A DNA stretch of 6,527 bases from positions 1 through 6,527 of the forward strand of contig JAIRTD010000059.1 in the NCBI GenBank assembly GCA_031255115.1. Direction: 5' to 3'. Below the pieces are notes generated by a model. That model searched no databases and was not told the origin of the DNA. It saw nothing but the letters and a program-made list of their open reading frames with translations. Within the stretch, counting starts at the first letter, position 1; every line of letters starts with the position of its first letter. This document shows, in pieces, positions 5,736-6,527 of this stretch. Position numbers and translations under genes: made by a program. Source of the stretch: Spirochaetaceae bacterium. GTDB lineage: Bacteria; Spirochaetota; Spirochaetia; Treponematales; Breznakiellaceae.

Positions 5736-6176
5736 TCACCATGAATTTATTTCATTTTTATTCCTTGCAAAATATACTATTGTTCCGGGTAATAACATAA
5801 AAAGTATTATGGGGATTGTAAAATAAATATATGTAATAAATGTATATCTGTATAATTCTCTTTCAGAAAAAATATCATAAGTTAATAATATTAATAAAAA
5901 AATAAATAATATAACAAACGTATATGCTTTTATCATATTGTATCTATTTTCTTTTTTATGAATATTTTCAACTATAGTTTTGTATTTGTCATTTGTTTCA
6001 TTTTCGATTTCGTTTATTTCCTTTGGCGTTAATTTATTAATCTTATACAATTCTTTTTCTCTATTTATTCTTAATTTCTTCATTTTAATCTCAAGTATTT
6101 TTACAAATATATAAACAAATAATGCCATTAAGCCAAGAAAGAATACAAAAACCAGATACAATTTATACCAGCCCAT
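5736..6176 (-). CDS. AT-rich orphan gene: membrane protein with three predicted helices
   Basis: A 146-residue protein I do not recognise. Predicted layout: a membrane helix at about 5-29, a highly charged Lys/Glu/Asn-rich segment at about 30-80 that could form helices or a short coiled coil, a membrane helix at about 83-101, a short loop, and a third membrane helix at about 112-136 with a Pro-Gly pair (130-131), then a polar tail. Neither a cleavable signal peptide nor catalytic motifs are seen. Codon use is dominated by AAA, ATA, TTA and TTT, and hand-counted G+C is about 21 percent, far below the importer genes. This suggests horizontal transfer. The start is well supported by a nine-base Shine-Dalgarno match and by a consensus promoter just upstream. 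It converges with the importer operon and has no gene partner in the window. Small membrane proteins of this kind can be phage exclusion, immunity or toxin-related, but nothing here decides that. Confidence 0.75.
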   Translation of the reverse strand: MGWYKLYLVFVFFLGLMALFVYIFVKILEIKMKKLRINREKELYKINKLTPKEINEIENETNDKYKTIVENIHKKENRYNMIKAYTFVILFIFLLILLTYDIFSERELYRYTFITYIYFTIPIILFMLLPGTIVYFARNKNEINSW

Positions 6177-6178
6177 TT

Positions 6179-6187
6179 GATCACCTC
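6179..6187 (-). promoter_or_regulatory. Unusually complete ribosome binding site of the orphan membrane protein
   Basis: GAGGTGATC on the minus strand is complementary to nine consecutive bases of the usual 16S rRNA 3' end, more than any other site in the window. It ends 2 nt before the ATG, with its GAGG core 7 nt away, which confirms the start at 6176. Confidence 0.7.
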
Positions 6188-6194
6188 ATCCCGA

Positions 6195-6223
6195 ATATTA
6201 TATTATTTTTTATTTTGTGTCAA
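6195..6223 (-). promoter_or_regulatory. Consensus promoter of the orphan membrane protein gene
   Basis: Read on the minus strand, a perfect -35 TTGACA (6223-6218) is followed by TAATAT at 6200-6195 with a 17-bp spacer. An overlapping perfect TATAAT (6202-6197) has a 15-bp spacer. The predicted transcript starts near 6188, leaving a leader of about a dozen bases that contains the ribosome binding site. TTGACA-17-TAATAT is the same arrangement as upstream of the left RHH gene. Confidence 0.65.
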
Positions 6224-6281
6224 TATCAAAAATATTTTTAGCTACAATTACACATAACATCATATACTCGCCCCTTTCTTT

Positions 6282-6310
6282 GCATATACCACCCATCTGG
6301 CAGTATATGC
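6282..6310. repeat. Inverted repeat with 8-bp arms
   Basis: GCATATAC (6282-6289) and GTATATGC (6303-6310) are perfect inverted copies around a 13-nt loop. There is no T tail on either strand, so this is not an intrinsic terminator. It directly abuts the left arm of the larger inverted repeat at 6311. Confidence 0.45.
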
Positions 6311-6441
6311 GCGACAAAATTATGGAAACCCGCCAGGGAAAATCCGCCCCTGGACCAAAAACGATTAATTCGACAGCCTCGTTCAGACTGTACTTTAAGC
6401 TATTTTTAATTTGTTTTATCTCTCTCCAGCTTTTTTGTCGC
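6311..6441. repeat. Long-range inverted repeat enclosing a hairpin; possible structured RNA
   Basis: GCGACAAAA (6311-6319) and TTTTGTCGC (6433-6441) are perfect 9-bp inverted copies about 113 bp apart. Inside, CCAGGG (6333-6338) and CCCTGG (6348-6353) form a 6-bp stem with a 9-nt loop. A closing helix with an internal hairpin and an adjoining hairpin at 6282-6310 is a layout seen in structured RNAs, but it also resembles the ends of a small mobile-element remnant. No known RNA family is recognised. Confidence 0.35.
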
Positions 6442-6527
6442 TATGATGTTTGATTAGTGTGAGTTGTTCCGGCAAGTATGTGGTATTATGTGGGTATTCC
6501 CCTGGCGTGTTTTCCGTTAGGTCCCAT

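Larger units (their letters stand above)
6224..6527. other. Right-end region without a convincing gene
   Basis: Beyond the promoter of the orphan gene I see no supported coding sequence up to the window edge. The G+C content recovers to roughly 40 percent after about 6270. A plus-strand frame at 6217-6453 starts at GTG, has no ribosome binding site and lacks any recognisable motif. A minus-strand stop-free run (6213-6440) of 76 codons has its first ATG only at 6296 and also lacks a ribosome binding site. The region does contain the inverted repeats described separately. It could be an intergenic structured element or a decayed mobile or coding remnant. Confidence 0.4.

Noticed and set aside
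6217..6453. Plus-strand open frame of 78 codons at the right end
   Set aside because: GTG start inside the orphan gene's promoter, no ribosome binding site, and no recognisable motif.
6442..6527. Insertion-sequence end at the right edge
   Set aside because: No terminal inverted repeat, target duplication or transposase sequence can be seen in the bases available.

Overview
The window suggests a chromosomal segment of a diderm bacterium, most likely a spirochaete of the Treponema kind. That placement is an inference. It rests on the two predicted lipoproteins (one with a relaxed lipobox), the mid-range G+C of most genes, and genes that appear to start without a ribosome binding site. I cannot name a species. 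There are nine protein genes and no tRNA, rRNA, CRISPR array or transposase.

Left part (1-1063). On the minus strand, a lipoprotein gene runs off the left edge, and a small ribbon-helix-helix (RHH) type gene lies upstream of it. A second, unrelated small RHH-type gene is divergent on the plus strand. The roughly 110 bp between the two RHH genes holds a strong sigma-70-like promoter (TTGACA, 17 bp, TAATAT) with an inverted repeat in its spacer, facing left. An extended -10 element facing right abuts the second gene. This looks like a small divergent regulator pair.

Centre (1064-5638, all plus strand). First comes an exported 490-residue protein with a transglutaminase-like (Cys-His-Asp) domain and C-terminal helical, TPR-like repeats. 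It seems to be transcribed from a promoter ending right at its ATG. Then comes a complete four-gene amino-acid ABC importer in the order ATPase, binding lipoprotein, permease, permease, with tight spacing that indicates one operon. The binding protein closely resembles Campylobacter PEB1 (aspartate/glutamate binding), and the gene order also matches that locus, so acidic amino acids are the best substrate guess. The lipoprotein captures the amino acid, the two different permeases form the channel, and a dimer of the ATPase drives transport.

Right part (5639-6527). Base composition drops abruptly to about one fifth G+C. A minus-strand orphan gene for a 146-residue membrane protein sits here with its own consensus promoter and an unusually complete Shine-Dalgarno sequence, which suggests recently acquired DNA. 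The last 350 bp have no convincing gene but contain inverted repeats that could belong to a structured RNA or a mobile-element remnant.

The points most worth a second look are the AT-rich orphan gene, the divergent RHH pair with its operator-like repeat, the two apparently leaderless genes, and the inverted repeats at 6282-6441.
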